Shown here: positions 9,321-18,160 of the stretch, in pieces | Position numbering within the stretch: the first letter of the stretch is position 1 | Layout of the letters: the number at the start of each line of letters is the position of its first letter | Source of the DNA: Timonella senegalensis JC301 | GTDB lineage: Bacteria > Actinomycetota > Actinomycetes > Actinomycetales > Cellulomonadaceae | Length of the DNA: 64,000 nucleotides | Assembly (NCBI RefSeq): GCF_000312125.1 | Contig: NZ_HE978641.1 | Span: 907,586 to 971,585 of the forward strand | Direction of reading: 5' to 3' | Program-made: the position numbers and the translations under genes | The notes under the pieces: model-generated | What the model was told of the DNA's origin: nothing | The model's input: the letters and a program-made list of their open reading frames with translations, nothing else | The model's database searches: none

Positions 9321-10714
9321 GGCTGACCTGGGCCCAGCCCGAGGACCTGCTTCCCCACGAGCTTGTTCAGTCCGCAGTTGAGGGCAAAGACGAGCATGCG
9401 CTCGCCGACATCGCGCGGCGCTGGGAGGAAGCGGGAGGAGACCTTGCAGCGCCAGTAAGCGGCGCGGGACCCGTGGCTGCGAGTGAGGAGATGCGGAAAC
9501 TCGCCCGAGCCTTGCTGGCCGAGCTCGACGCGCTCGCTCCTGCCCCGCACCCGCACGAACCCAACGAGTACGACGCGATCATCGCACTCGCAGGCGAGCC
9601 GCCCGCGATCGACGCAGTGGACGTTAACTCTGCTCAGTTCCATGACCGTGTTTCCGGTGCGTGGCTGGGCCGGGCCGCTGGCTGTCTCCTCGGCAAACCC
9701 GTGGAGAAGATTCCACGTGCAGGCATCGAGGCAATCGCTCGGGCAACTGGTCGGTGGCCGCTGAACTCATACTTCACGGCACAGGGGTTGCCCGCCCACG
9801 TGAACGAGAAGTGGCCGTGGAACCGCCGGAGTGCACCCACCTCGCTCGAGGAGAACATCACGTGCATGCCCGAAGATGATGACATGAACTTCCCCATCCT
9901 GGGGCTTGCCATCATGGCCGAGTACGGAATGGACTTCACTACCGACGACGTAGCAACGGCGTGGCTCAACAACCTGCCTGGAGGGCGAGTCTTTACAGCT
10001 GAGCGCGCCGCATACCGCAACATCCTCGATGCGCGGCCGGTGCCGGAAACCGCCATGCATCTCAACCCGTTCAGGGAGTGGATCGGTGCCCTAATCCGTG
10101 GAGACGCTTTTGGATGGTCCCGCCCAGGTGACCCGCGAGCGGCGGCCCGGCTGGCTTGGACCGATGCGCGGCTCTCGCACACCCGTAACGGCATCTACGG
10201 TGAAATGTGGGCCACTGCCATGGCCTCGGCAGCGGTATCAGTTGAGGTTCATGGACCCAGCGAGGCAGAGATCGCGCGCGCAGTGGAGCTGGTGCTACTC
10301 GCCGGGCTGGCAGTCATCCCGGCAGACAGCGCGCTCGCACACGCGGTGAGATTTGGCGCCGAAGTGGGACGAAGCGCCGATTCGGTGCCCGCAGCGCTGG
10401 ACCAACTCCACGAGCGGTACGGCCACCTGCACTGGGTGCACACCCTCAACAATGCTGCCGCGGGGGCCTGCGCCCCCACGTTCAGTAAGGGCAACTACGA
10501 GGCTGCCATCACTCTCGCAGTGGCTGCGGGATGGGACACCGACTCCATCGGAGCCACCGTGGGAGGAGTTATGGGCGCACTGAATGGGGAGTCAGGCCTG
10601 CCACGCAAGTGGATCGCCCCACTCAATGGTTCGGTCGTGACCTCCATGCCTGGCGGGTCGCCCCGAGAGTTTGCTGGACTAGTAAACGACACCATCGCGC
10701 TGGCCAGTAGGTAG
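9317..10714 (+). CDS. ADP-ribosylglycohydrolase-family protein (2), divergent
   Basis: A 465-aa paralogue-like protein with its ATG overlapping the previous stop. The first ~110 residues are a variable extension; the family fold begins around DRVSGAWLGRAAGCLLG. The usual TDDT is replaced by EDDDM (CMPEDDDMNFP), and the C-terminal motif reads GWDTDSIGATVGG. Acidic metal ligands are therefore retained in an altered context. The two proteins may act as a heteromer or on successive substrates. The altered motif makes a non-ADP-ribose substrate likely. Confidence 0.8.
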   Translation: MRLTWAQPEDLLPHELVQSAVEGKDEHALADIARRWEEAGGDLAAPVSGAGPVAASEEMRKLARALLAELDALAPAPHPHEPNEYDAIIALAGEPPAIDAVDVNSAQFHDRVSGAWLGRAAGCLLGKPVEKIPRAGIEAIARATGRWPLNSYFTAQGLPAHVNEKWPWNRRSAPTSLEENITCMPEDDDMNFPILGLAIMAEYGMDFTTDDVATAWLNNLPGGRVFTAERAAYRNILDARPVPETAMHLNPFREWIGALIRGDAFGWSRPGDPRAAARLAWTDARLSHTRNGIYGEMWATAMASAAVSVEVHGPSEAEIARAVELVLLAGLAVIPADSALAHAVRFGAEVGRSADSVPAALDQLHERYGHLHWVHTLNNAAAGACAPTFSKGNYEAAITLAVAAGWDTDSIGATVGGVMGALNGESGLPRKWIAPLNGSVVTSMPGGSPREFAGLVNDTIALASR

Positions 10715-10722
10715 GAGAAGTC

Positions 10723-11637
10723 ATGAACACGGTTGCTGTTTTCGGGTCCATCAACATGGACATCACGGCCTTTGTGGATCGGTCCCCAGCCCCCGGCGAA
10801 ACGGTGCTTGGAGACTCGCTCATACGCAACGGCGGCGGAAAAGGCGCCAACCAGGCCGTTGGCGCCGCTCGCGCAGGCAGCGCCAAAACCCTCATGGTGG
10901 GGGCGCTGGGCAAAGACCCAGATGGGGACATTCTGGCACGATCTCTGAACGAGTCAGGGGTAGACACCGAACACATTGAACGCGTGGACGGGCCCTCCGG
11001 GACGGCCCTGATTACGGTGTCCTCCAGCGGCGAAAACTCAATTGTGGTCATCCCCGGCGCGAATGCACAGGTGGATGCCCCGGTTGGCCGAGCGCTTGAG
11101 GCTATCCGAGGCGCCGACGTGCTTCTCGCACAACTCGAAGTGCCGCCAGGAGCCGTAGCCTCAGCCGCGGAAGCACGGGCAGAAGGGGCGACCTTCATCC
11201 TGAATGCCGCCCCAGCTGTCCCCATCCCACAGAACCTGTGGGACCAAGTCGACATACTCGTCGTCAATGAGCACGAAGCGCTCATCATGGCCGACGCGCC
11301 CGACGCAACCATGGACCAAGCGCTCGCCGCGCTCCTCGAGCGCGTGCCCGCCGTGCTGGTCACGCTCGGCGGAGCGGGCAGCGAACTGCACACCCGCAAC
11401 GGGGAGACCATAGCCGTGCCAGCGGTCATGGTCGACGCGGTCGACACCACCGCGGCAGGCGACACGTTCTGCGGAGTCCTCGCCGCAGAACTCGCCCACG
11501 GAAACACACCACTCATTGCAATGCAGCGCGCGTCCAGCGCGGCGGCACTCGCCGTCCAAGCCAAGGGCGCACAAGACTCAGTGCCACAGCGCGAGGACAC
11601 ACCCGCGTTCTGGGCCACGCACTTTGACGGAAAGTAA
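10723..11637 (+). CDS. PfkB-family sugar kinase, ribokinase-like
   Basis: A 304-aa carbohydrate kinase. The N-terminal signature GGGKGANQAVGAARAG binds the sugar. The C-terminal signature DTTAAGDTFCGVLA carries the catalytic base Asp247 and the anion hole. Length and motifs match ribokinases, and the ATG follows AGGAGAAGTC. Placed after two glycohydrolases, it probably phosphorylates the released pentose or hexose. Substrate identity is inferred, and adenosine-kinase-like or fructokinase-like activity is possible. Confidence 0.88.
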   Translation: MNTVAVFGSINMDITAFVDRSPAPGETVLGDSLIRNGGGKGANQAVGAARAGSAKTLMVGALGKDPDGDILARSLNESGVDTEHIERVDGPSGTALITVSSSGENSIVVIPGANAQVDAPVGRALEAIRGADVLLAQLEVPPGAVASAAEARAEGATFILNAAPAVPIPQNLWDQVDILVVNEHEALIMADAPDATMDQALAALLERVPAVLVTLGGAGSELHTRNGETIAVPAVMVDAVDTTAAGDTFCGVLAAELAHGNTPLIAMQRASSAAALAVQAKGAQDSVPQREDTPAFWATHFDGK

Positions 11638-11639
11638 CC

Positions 11640-13748
11640 ATGCACAACGGCTTCAACCCACTCGTTCCCAGGCCAATCGACAAGCCGACCGACGTCCCAA
11701 TGGGCGCCGACGCGGACCTGAGCGTGCTCGACGATGTGAAAATCTTTGTCCCACCCGCCGACCCCGCCCAGTGGCCGGCGTGGCGCGCACAGATAACGCG
11801 CTGGAGGGAAGAAGCCGCGCAGCGCCTGGACTACTCCCCGGCAATGTACGACCGGGCCGAGGCGACCTGGGCGCAAAGCTGCTTCACCGTGGCACAGGTG
11901 TGGCTCTGGGACGAACTGCTCTATGACGCCGAAGCCATGGCATTCACCCCGGAAAGGCTCCTCGCCGACGCCACCGAGCGACTGGGCGGATTCGACGGAG
12001 TCGTACTGTGGCACGCATACCCGGTCATTGGCATCGATGACCGCAACCAGTGGGACTACTACCGCGGGGTCCCCGGACTCAAAGAGCTCGTGGACTACTT
12101 CCACTCCCGCGGGGTCAGAGTGTTCGTGGACTACAACCCCTGGGACACCGAAACCCGCCGCTCTGGCGACGACGTGACCGAATTGGCCGCGCTGATCAAG
12201 GAACTCGAGGCAGACGGAATCTTCCTCGACACCATGAAGGAAGCGAACCCACAGTTCGTTGCCGCTCTAGAAGAAGCACGCCCGGGGATCGCGCTCGAAG
12301 GCGAATCCAAGCTCCCGCTCGCACGCGTCACCGACCACTCCCTGTCCTGGGCCCAGTGGTTTGCAGACTCCGACATCCCAGGAGTCCTACGAGCCCACTG
12401 GTTTGAACGCAAGCACATGCAGCACCACATCCGCCGCTGGAACAGAGACCACAGCCAAGAACTCCAGTCCGCGTGGATCAACGGCGTTGGTCTAATGACC
12501 TGGGAAATTGTGTTCGGCGTCTGGGTCGGCTGGAACCAGCGCGACGCCGCCACGTTACGCCGCATGCTCCCGACCCTGCGCGGCATGAGCCGCGTATTGG
12601 TGGACGGTGAATGGATGCCGCTCGCGCCACTTGCCAGCCCCGCGCACCAAGCGAGCGTGTTCGCCTCCCGCTTCCACACCGGGGACGCAACCCTGTGGAC
12701 AGCCGTCAACCGTGGAACGCACACCTACTCCGGGCCACTACTGTGCGAGACCGCTGCTGCAACGGACGCGGGACCAGCGCTCGACTCTGCAACCGCATGG
12801 GCAGACGATCTCTGGTTTGACCTCGCCACGGGCGCACAGCTTGACACACCCAGCAGCCCCGTGACGATCCCAGCGCACTCGATTGGAGGTGTTCTGCGTG
12901 TTTGCCGTGCGTGGGAGGCTGAAGCTCGCGACATCATGGCGCAGGTATCGGCCGTGCAGTGGACCGAGAACGCCGAATTCCAACACCGCCGCGCTCTTCG
13001 CGTGGCGAGTGCGCCAGAGCCGTCCGGACACACACCTGACGCCATCCCCGCACATGTGCGTGTGGACGCAGGCGAGTACACCCTGACTGTGGAGTATCGA
13101 ATGCGTGAGACCGGCATGTATCAAGGCGCTCCGTACGTGAACGAATGGAAGCCACTTCCGCCCCGCCTACACGACGTGCGAACCCTCGAACGCGAGGTGA
13201 CCGTGCCGCGTCCCCTCGCTGTTGCCTCGAGGGAGGTCACCAACGCCGAATTCCTCGCCTTTCTCGAAGCAACTGGATACACGCCTCGCACCGAGCAGAG
13301 CTTCCTCGCCCACTGGGACAAGGGATCAACCCGAACCCCGTACGGGCAGCCCAATGCAGGTACCGAGGACCAGCCCGTGACCTACGTGCTCCTGGATGAC
13401 GCCCACGCCTACTGCGCATGGACGTCCGGCGTCCTTCCCACCGAAGACGAATGGCAGATCGCAGCCCAGAACGCCCGCGCAACCGCAGGCGATGCCCAGA
13501 GCTCTTTCCAGCGACTCACCCCAGCCGTCTGGAACCTGACCAACTCCGAACACAGCGACGGCCGCTCGCGGTTCGTGTTCCTCAAGGGCGGAATGGACTA
13601 CCTCATCACCGACTCCGAGTGGTACTTCGACGGCGGCGTGAGAAAGCCCGAGTTCTCTGCCAAGTACCTGCTCCCAGGCTTCGGCATGGCCCGCAGCGCG
13701 AACATTGGGTTCCGCTGCGCGTGGCCACTAGCCACCAACGAAAACTGA
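11640..13748 (+). CDS. TIM-barrel glycoside-hydrolase-like protein fused to an FGE/SUMF1 domain
   Basis: A 702-aa two-part protein. The N-terminal ~430 residues read like a (beta/alpha)8 glycosidase-type barrel: FDGVVLWHAYPVIG, then VRVFVDYNPWDTE, ADGIFLDTMKE and ALEGESKLP, with acidic residues at strand ends. The C-terminal ~230 residues carry a formylglycine-generating-enzyme/sulfatase-modifying-factor fold (REVTNAEFLAFLEATGY, CAWTSGVLPTEDEWQIAAQ, terminal NIGFRCAW). The catalytic cysteine pair of true FGE is not evident, so this domain may bind ligand rather than modify sulfatases. It starts two bases after the kinase stop. The protein has no signal peptide, so it acts in the cytoplasm on imported material. 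Confidence 0.7.
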   Translation: MHNGFNPLVPRPIDKPTDVPMGADADLSVLDDVKIFVPPADPAQWPAWRAQITRWREEAAQRLDYSPAMYDRAEATWAQSCFTVAQVWLWDELLYDAEAMAFTPERLLADATERLGGFDGVVLWHAYPVIGIDDRNQWDYYRGVPGLKELVDYFHSRGVRVFVDYNPWDTETRRSGDDVTELAALIKELEADGIFLDTMKEANPQFVAALEEARPGIALEGESKLPLARVTDHSLSWAQWFADSDIPGVLRAHWFERKHMQHHIRRWNRDHSQELQSAWINGVGLMTWEIVFGVWVGWNQRDAATLRRMLPTLRGMSRVLVDGEWMPLAPLASPAHQASVFASRFHTGDATLWTAVNRGTHTYSGPLLCETAAATDAGPALDSATAWADDLWFDLATGAQLDTPSSPVTIPAHSIGGVLRVCRAWEAEARDIMAQVSAVQWTENAEFQHRRALRVASAPEPSGHTPDAIPAHVRVDAGEYTLTVEYRMRETGMYQGAPYVNEWKPLPPRLHDVRTLEREVTVPRPLAVASREVTNAEFLAFLEATGYTPRTEQSFLAHWDKGSTRTPYGQPNAGTEDQPVTYVLLDDAHAYCAWTSGVLPTEDEWQIAAQNARATAGDAQSSFQRLTPAVWNLTNSEHSDGRSRFVFLKGGMDYLITDSEWYFDGGVRKPEFSAKYLLPGFGMARSANIGFRCAWPLATNEN

Positions 13749-13758
13749 GGAAAACACG

Positions 13759-14979
13759 ATGACAAACCACACCCTGCCCCTCAGCGACATCGTGGTGCTC
13801 GACGTCTCGACCCTGTTCGCGGGGCCCATGGCCGCCATGCACCTCGGAGACGCTGGCGCACGCGTCATCAAGGTCGAGCACACACTGCGCCCGGATCCCT
13901 CCCGAGGACATGGCGCCGCCAAGGACGGACACAACCTATGGTGGAAGACCCTGGGGCGGAACAAAGAGACCATTCAGATTGACCTGCACTCGCCCGAGGG
14001 GCAGGAGGTCCTGAAGGCACTCGTTGCTAAGGCAGACGTCCTTATAGAGAACTTTCGGCCGGACACCCTGGAAAAATGGGGGATCGGCTATGACGTCCTC
14101 GCCGCAGTGAACCCGGGCCTCGTGATGGCCCGCATCACCGGGTTCGGCCAAGTGGGACCGTATCGGCGCAGGCCCGGGTTCGGTACCCTCGCCGAAGCCA
14201 TGAGCGGCTTCGCGGCATCCACCGGTGAACCAGATGGCCCTCCCACACTCCCACCATTTGGGCTAGCAGACGGAATAGCCTCGCTGGCCAGCGCCTACGC
14301 GATCATGACCGCGCTGCACGCCCGAGATGTGCCCGGCCCCAACCAGGGCAAGGGGCAGATGATCGACATGGCAATTGTGGAACCCATGCTCGGCGTACTG
14401 GGCCCGCAGATCACGCGCTGGGACCAACTCCACGACAGCCAGCCGCGCACCGGAAACCGCTCCGCGAACAACGCCCCGCGCAACACCTACAAAACGGCAG
14501 ACGGCAAGTGGGTAGCAGTCTCGACGTCGGCCCAATCCATCGCCGAACGAGTCATGACACTCGTGGGTCGCCCGGACTTCATTGACCAACCCTGGTTTGC
14601 CACGGGTGCGCAGCGCGCGCAGCACGCCGACGAGCTGGACGAGGCCGTGGGAAGTTGGATTGCTCAACGTAACCGCGACGAGGTTGTTGCAGCATTCGAG
14701 GAAGCCCAAGCTGCAATTGCGGCAATCTACGAGCCTGAAGACATTGTCAACGACCCGCAGTTTCAGGCAATCGGCACTATCCGGTACATGGACGACCCCG
14801 ACCTTGGGCGCATGGCAATGCAAGGACCGCTCTTCAGGCTCTCCAGCAATCCAACGAACGAGGGTGCAATCCGGTTCACGGGGCGGGCACCCGGCCAGAA
14901 CACCACCGAACTACTGGAAGAACTCGGTTACAGCGCAGAGCAGATCGATGCGCTGAGGCAGGGCGGAGCGGTCAAATGA
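13759..14979 (+). CDS. Class III CoA-transferase (CaiB/BaiF family)
   Basis: A 406-aa protein of the formyl-CoA/succinyl-CoA transferase superfamily, which moves CoA between carboxylic acids. It shows the N-terminal VLDVSTLFAGPMAAMHLGD region, the RITGFGQVGPY segment and the conserved active-site Asp region (PPFGLADGIASLASA). It follows the fusion gene by 10 bases and overlaps the lyase gene by 4. Activation of a carboxylate to its CoA ester for cleavage by the next enzyme is a reasonable inference. It is unusual in a carbohydrate operon. Confidence 0.88.
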   Translation: MTNHTLPLSDIVVLDVSTLFAGPMAAMHLGDAGARVIKVEHTLRPDPSRGHGAAKDGHNLWWKTLGRNKETIQIDLHSPEGQEVLKALVAKADVLIENFRPDTLEKWGIGYDVLAAVNPGLVMARITGFGQVGPYRRRPGFGTLAEAMSGFAASTGEPDGPPTLPPFGLADGIASLASAYAIMTALHARDVPGPNQGKGQMIDMAIVEPMLGVLGPQITRWDQLHDSQPRTGNRSANNAPRNTYKTADGKWVAVSTSAQSIAERVMTLVGRPDFIDQPWFATGAQRAQHADELDEAVGSWIAQRNRDEVVAAFEEAQAAIAAIYEPEDIVNDPQFQAIGTIRYMDDPDLGRMAMQGPLFRLSSNPTNEGAIRFTGRAPGQNTTELLEELGYSAEQIDALRQGGAVK

Positions 14980-15836
14980 GTGTGCCGCTCACCCTCCTCT
15001 ACGCGCCCGCAGACAAGCCAGAGCGATTCCTTAAGGCGCTCGAATCCGGCGCTCACGCCGTCATCTTCGACCTCGAAGACGCGGTGGCCGCCGGGAGGAA
15101 GGACGAGGCGCGCGCCAACCTGGCCTCGTTCTTCGCTGACGCTGAACTCGGTCCACAGGGGTACCTCACGAGCACAGGACGCTCTGTTTCGCTGCAGGTG
15201 CGCGTCAACGTCCGCGGCAGTCAGTGGCATGCAGAGGACCTCGCCCTAGTCCGTGGCCTTCCCGCAAGCGTAGGGGTGCGCATTCCCAAGGCCACCACGG
15301 CGGAACAAGTGGTCTCCATCGCGCAGGAAGTGGACGAACGGCCGGTGTTCCTGCTCCTAGAAAACGCGCTTGGCGTGGAAAATGCGCTGGCGTTGGCCAC
15401 GGCTCACCGGCAGGTGGCGGGCCTCAGCCTCGGAGAGGCTGATCTGCGCTCCGAACTGGGTATTCAGGGCGATAAGGGCCTCGAGTATGCCCGCTCACGC
15501 GTGGTCTACGCGTCCCGAGCCGCTGGACTGGAGCCACCGTCCATGGCCGTCTATGCGTCCGTATCTGACCTTGACGGGTTGGCGGCCTCCTGTCTCGAAG
15601 GCAAGGCCCTCGGGATGCTCGGGAGAACGGCGATCCACCCCAAGCAACTCACCACGATTGTCTCGGCCTTCATGCCCAGCGAAGCCGAGATCGAGCGCGC
15701 ACGCGCAGTCATCGCGGCCCTCGGGCACGCCCAAGATGCGGGCTCCGGGACGGCCGTCCTAGCGGACGGCACCTTCCTCGACGCCGCAATGGTGCAACTA
15801 GCTAAACGCACTGTGGCACTCTCACAACTGGCATAG
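14976..15836 (+). CDS. HpcH/HpaI aldolase, CitE-like lyase
   Basis: A 286-aa member of the citrate lyase beta subunit/malyl-CoA lyase family. Key features are PADKPERFLKALESGA near the N-end, FDLEDAVAAGRKDEAR with metal-binding acids, a substrate-binding RVNVRG-type motif, and LLLENALGVENA with the metal-binding Glu. Alone, without CitDF, CitE-like enzymes cleave or form beta-hydroxyacyl-CoA thioesters. Paired with the CoA-transferase gene it overlaps, it probably cleaves a CoA ester to acetyl-CoA or propionyl-CoA plus an oxoacid. Last gene of the operon. Confidence 0.87.
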   Translation: MSVPLTLLYAPADKPERFLKALESGAHAVIFDLEDAVAAGRKDEARANLASFFADAELGPQGYLTSTGRSVSLQVRVNVRGSQWHAEDLALVRGLPASVGVRIPKATTAEQVVSIAQEVDERPVFLLLENALGVENALALATAHRQVAGLSLGEADLRSELGIQGDKGLEYARSRVVYASRAAGLEPPSMAVYASVSDLDGLAASCLEGKALGMLGRTAIHPKQLTTIVSAFMPSEAEIERARAVIAALGHAQDAGSGTAVLADGTFLDAAMVQLAKRTVALSQLA

Positions 15837-15930
15837 TGACCAATAATGCCTGTTGGGTGGCGGGACTGGCGCGGAGTGGGCTGCACGGGTGACCGGGGAG
15901 ACCGGGGTACGCCCCACCGTCACTTTCCTC

Positions 15931-15960
15931 ATCGAACGGATGATTATTGATCCGTTCGAT
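15931..15960. repeat. Palindromic intergenic repeat, family A, single unit
   Basis: A perfect hairpin, ATCGAACGGAT - GATTATTG - ATCCGTTCGAT, with an 11-bp stem and 8-base loop. It stands 95 bases after the CitE-like gene and could end that transcript, though no U-tract follows. It is the same unit as at 1873-1932 and 39284-39343. The rest of 15837-16129 has no gene that I can support. Confidence 0.88.
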
Positions 15961-16129
15961 GGGAGGGGGAGAGGGGATGGGTCCAACTAGCGCTCCAGGC
16001 CGTGAACCAATGGTTGCGCAAGCAGGCGCCTAGGGCTTAACTGGGTACACCGAGCAGTTGTTCGCGTTCGCACGCGCCGCCACCCCGCATGGCGGCCGAT
16101 AACCTGCAATGTCGCAGGTAGGAGCACGC

Positions 16130-17494
16130 ATGAATAATGTCCAGCCGGGGTCGCTGGAGCGCACCTCAGCATTCCCGCTTTCCCACAACATCCTTGGCGC
16201 CGCCGTTGTCTACTTAGTGCAAGGGCTGGGCTACGCCACGATCATGACCTCTCTGCCGAGTTTCTCTTCTAAATGGTCGCTCAGCGAGATGACTGTGTCA
16301 CTCGTTCTGCTGGTGACCGTGCTTCTAGCGGCCGTGGGGTCTGTGGTGGCAAACGCGGTGGCGGTGCGGGCCTCTAGCCGGGCCGCCGCGGTGTGGGGAT
16401 TGAGCGTTGAGGCTGCGGCGCTGTTTACTGTGGCCATTGCCCCAGCCTTGTCGGTGTTCTTTGGCGCGGTGTTCGTGTTTGGGGTGGGGCTTGGCATGGT
16501 GGACGCCGCCCAGAACATGCAGGGTGTGCGCGTGGAAAAGCGTGCCGGGAAGGCGCTTCTTGGCAGGTTCTACGCCGTGGCCACGGCCGCCACGATCTGC
16601 GGAGCCCTGCTGGTTTCCGCGTCGATCGCGCTGCACGGCTCAGTGTTCATGGCACTCGCCACGGTTGCCGTGTTGGACGTGGTGGGAGCTCTGGTGGCGT
16701 CCCGTACGCTCGAGGTGCGGGACACGGTCACCGGAAGGCCGCCCGCGCAGGGGCACACAGTTGGAACGCTTGGTGCTGAAGTAGATGGTGCCAGCGGCGT
16801 TGGGTCGGCCGCGACCGCGGAAGTCGCGACCGCAGACGTCGGTGCCACGGGAGCTACCGGACACGGCGCGATAGACCGCGACAAGATCCGGTTCGCTATC
16901 TACGCGGCCGTGGCAATGATTGTCTTCTTGGCGTACGTCATGGATTCCTCCGTCTCTGCATGGTCAACCATGTACATGCAGGAGGGGCTTGGCGCGGCCG
17001 CAAGCATCGCGCCCTTCGCGTATGCGGTGTACCAAGGCGCGGTCCTCTTCGCGCGACTCGTCACGGACGCGCTAGAGCAGCGCATCGGACTCACCATGCT
17101 CGCCAAGATTTCGATCATCGTTGGCGCACTCGGCTCCGTCGTGGTTGCACTCGTCCCGGCAGTCTGGGCAGCGATCCTTGGGTTCGGTCTCACGGGCCTT
17201 GCGGCAGGTGCCCTCGTGCCACTCGCATTCAGCGCCGCAGGGAACCTCCTGCCTGGCCGCTCGGACGAGATCATCGCCCGTGTGAACCTGTTCAACTACT
17301 TTGGGGCGCTCATCGGCGCAGTCATGCTCGGGCTCATCGCACAAGGCAGAGGACTTGGGCTAGCCTTCCTCATCCCGGGCATTGGCCTGCTGCTTGCGCT
17401 TCCGCTGGTCAGGTCCCTAGCCCGCTCACCCAAGTCTGCCGGCGAACCGGCTCACACTGCAGAGTCAGCCGAGGCAAAACCCAACCACGTGTGA
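16130..17494 (+). CDS. MFS transporter
   Basis: A 454-aa major facilitator protein with about 12 hydrophobic helices and a long Ala/Thr/Gly-rich central cytoplasmic loop (about residues 205-250). ATG 16130 follows GGTAGGAG at good spacing, which decides it against ATG 16109. There is no diagnostic substrate motif. Its 3' end overlaps the convergent DUF5701-like gene by 43 bases. Confidence 0.85.
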   Translation: MNNVQPGSLERTSAFPLSHNILGAAVVYLVQGLGYATIMTSLPSFSSKWSLSEMTVSLVLLVTVLLAAVGSVVANAVAVRASSRAAAVWGLSVEAAALFTVAIAPALSVFFGAVFVFGVGLGMVDAAQNMQGVRVEKRAGKALLGRFYAVATAATICGALLVSASIALHGSVFMALATVAVLDVVGALVASRTLEVRDTVTGRPPAQGHTVGTLGAEVDGASGVGSAATAEVATADVGATGATGHGAIDRDKIRFAIYAAVAMIVFLAYVMDSSVSAWSTMYMQEGLGAAASIAPFAYAVYQGAVLFARLVTDALEQRIGLTMLAKISIIVGALGSVVVALVPAVWAAILGFGLTGLAAGALVPLAFSAAGNLLPGRSDEIIARVNLFNYFGALIGAVMLGLIAQGRGLGLAFLIPGIGLLLALPLVRSLARSPKSAGEPAHTAESAEAKPNHV

Positions 17495-18096
17495 CGGTTA
17501 CCGGCCCAACACCAGCCGACCTTGGGTGCGCCCTTCGCTTCCTTGCCATCGCGGCCTGTGCCACCAGAAATCCACAGTGCCGGGGTCCGCGAGTCGAGCT
17601 TCTTTCCGGCCTCGTCCTTGCGCTTGCGTGACCCGATGGTCATGAAGCACTTGTTTGGCTCCAGGTCCTCGGGGCGCTGGAGCAGCCACGATATGCCCTC
17701 ATGGACGGTGAGGGGAGTGCGCTCGCGGCCGAGGATCTCCGGAAGCGCCTCATCGGGAGACCAATTGGCCATGTCGTCCCCTCGGTCGATTCCCGTGAGC
17801 ACGTACAGCGGGGTCTCGGGGCGGACAAGGCCCGGAATGTTCACGAACTCGTGGAGGTCTGTCATGTCCACGACCACGAATCCTGGCTTGCCGTTGAGTG
17901 TCAGGAGGTCAGCCACAGCGGCGGCCGGGACCAGCGTGGGTGACAGGACAACGAGAGCTGCTCCATCGTCGAAAATAGTGGGGTCAATGTCCGCGGCGAG
18001 GCCGCGGAAATCGGCCTCGGACAGGCCCGCGCGAGCGGGCGCCCCCAACTCAACTAGACGATCGATCTGGGTAGACAGGGCAGGAAAAACGGGCAT
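17452..18096 (-). CDS. DUF5701-like protein
   Basis: A 214-aa soluble protein resembling the actinobacterial DUF5701 family. It has PVFPALSTQIDRLVELG at the N-end, TPLYVLTGIDRGDDMANW in the middle, and a C-terminal KVGWCWAGNRHTWLGFASA. ATG 18096 follows an AGGAG ribosome-binding site. Function unknown. The convergent 43-base overlap with the MFS gene means the two transcripts are antisense at their 3' ends. It contains one copy of the 12-base word discussed in the findings (17965-17976). Confidence 0.78.
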   Translation of the reverse strand: MPVFPALSTQIDRLVELGAPARAGLSEADFRGLAADIDPTIFDDGAALVVLSPTLVPAAAVADLLTLNGKPGFVVVDMTDLHEFVNIPGLVRPETPLYVLTGIDRGDDMANWSPDEALPEILGRERTPLTVHEGISWLLQRPEDLEPNKCFMTIGSRKRKDEAGKKLDSRTPALWISGGTGRDGKEAKGAPKVGWCWAGNRHTWLGFASADSAV

Positions 18097-18160
18097 TGCG
18101 CTCCTTGCATGGGGTGGCCGGAACCTACTTAACCAAGGAGCCGGCGCGAAAATTCCGGCG

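Noticed and set aside
8157-10714. Protein de-ADP-ribosylation or nitrogenase control (DraG) role
   Set aside because: No nif or ADP-ribosyltransferase gene is near, and the operon context is carbohydrate import and catabolism.
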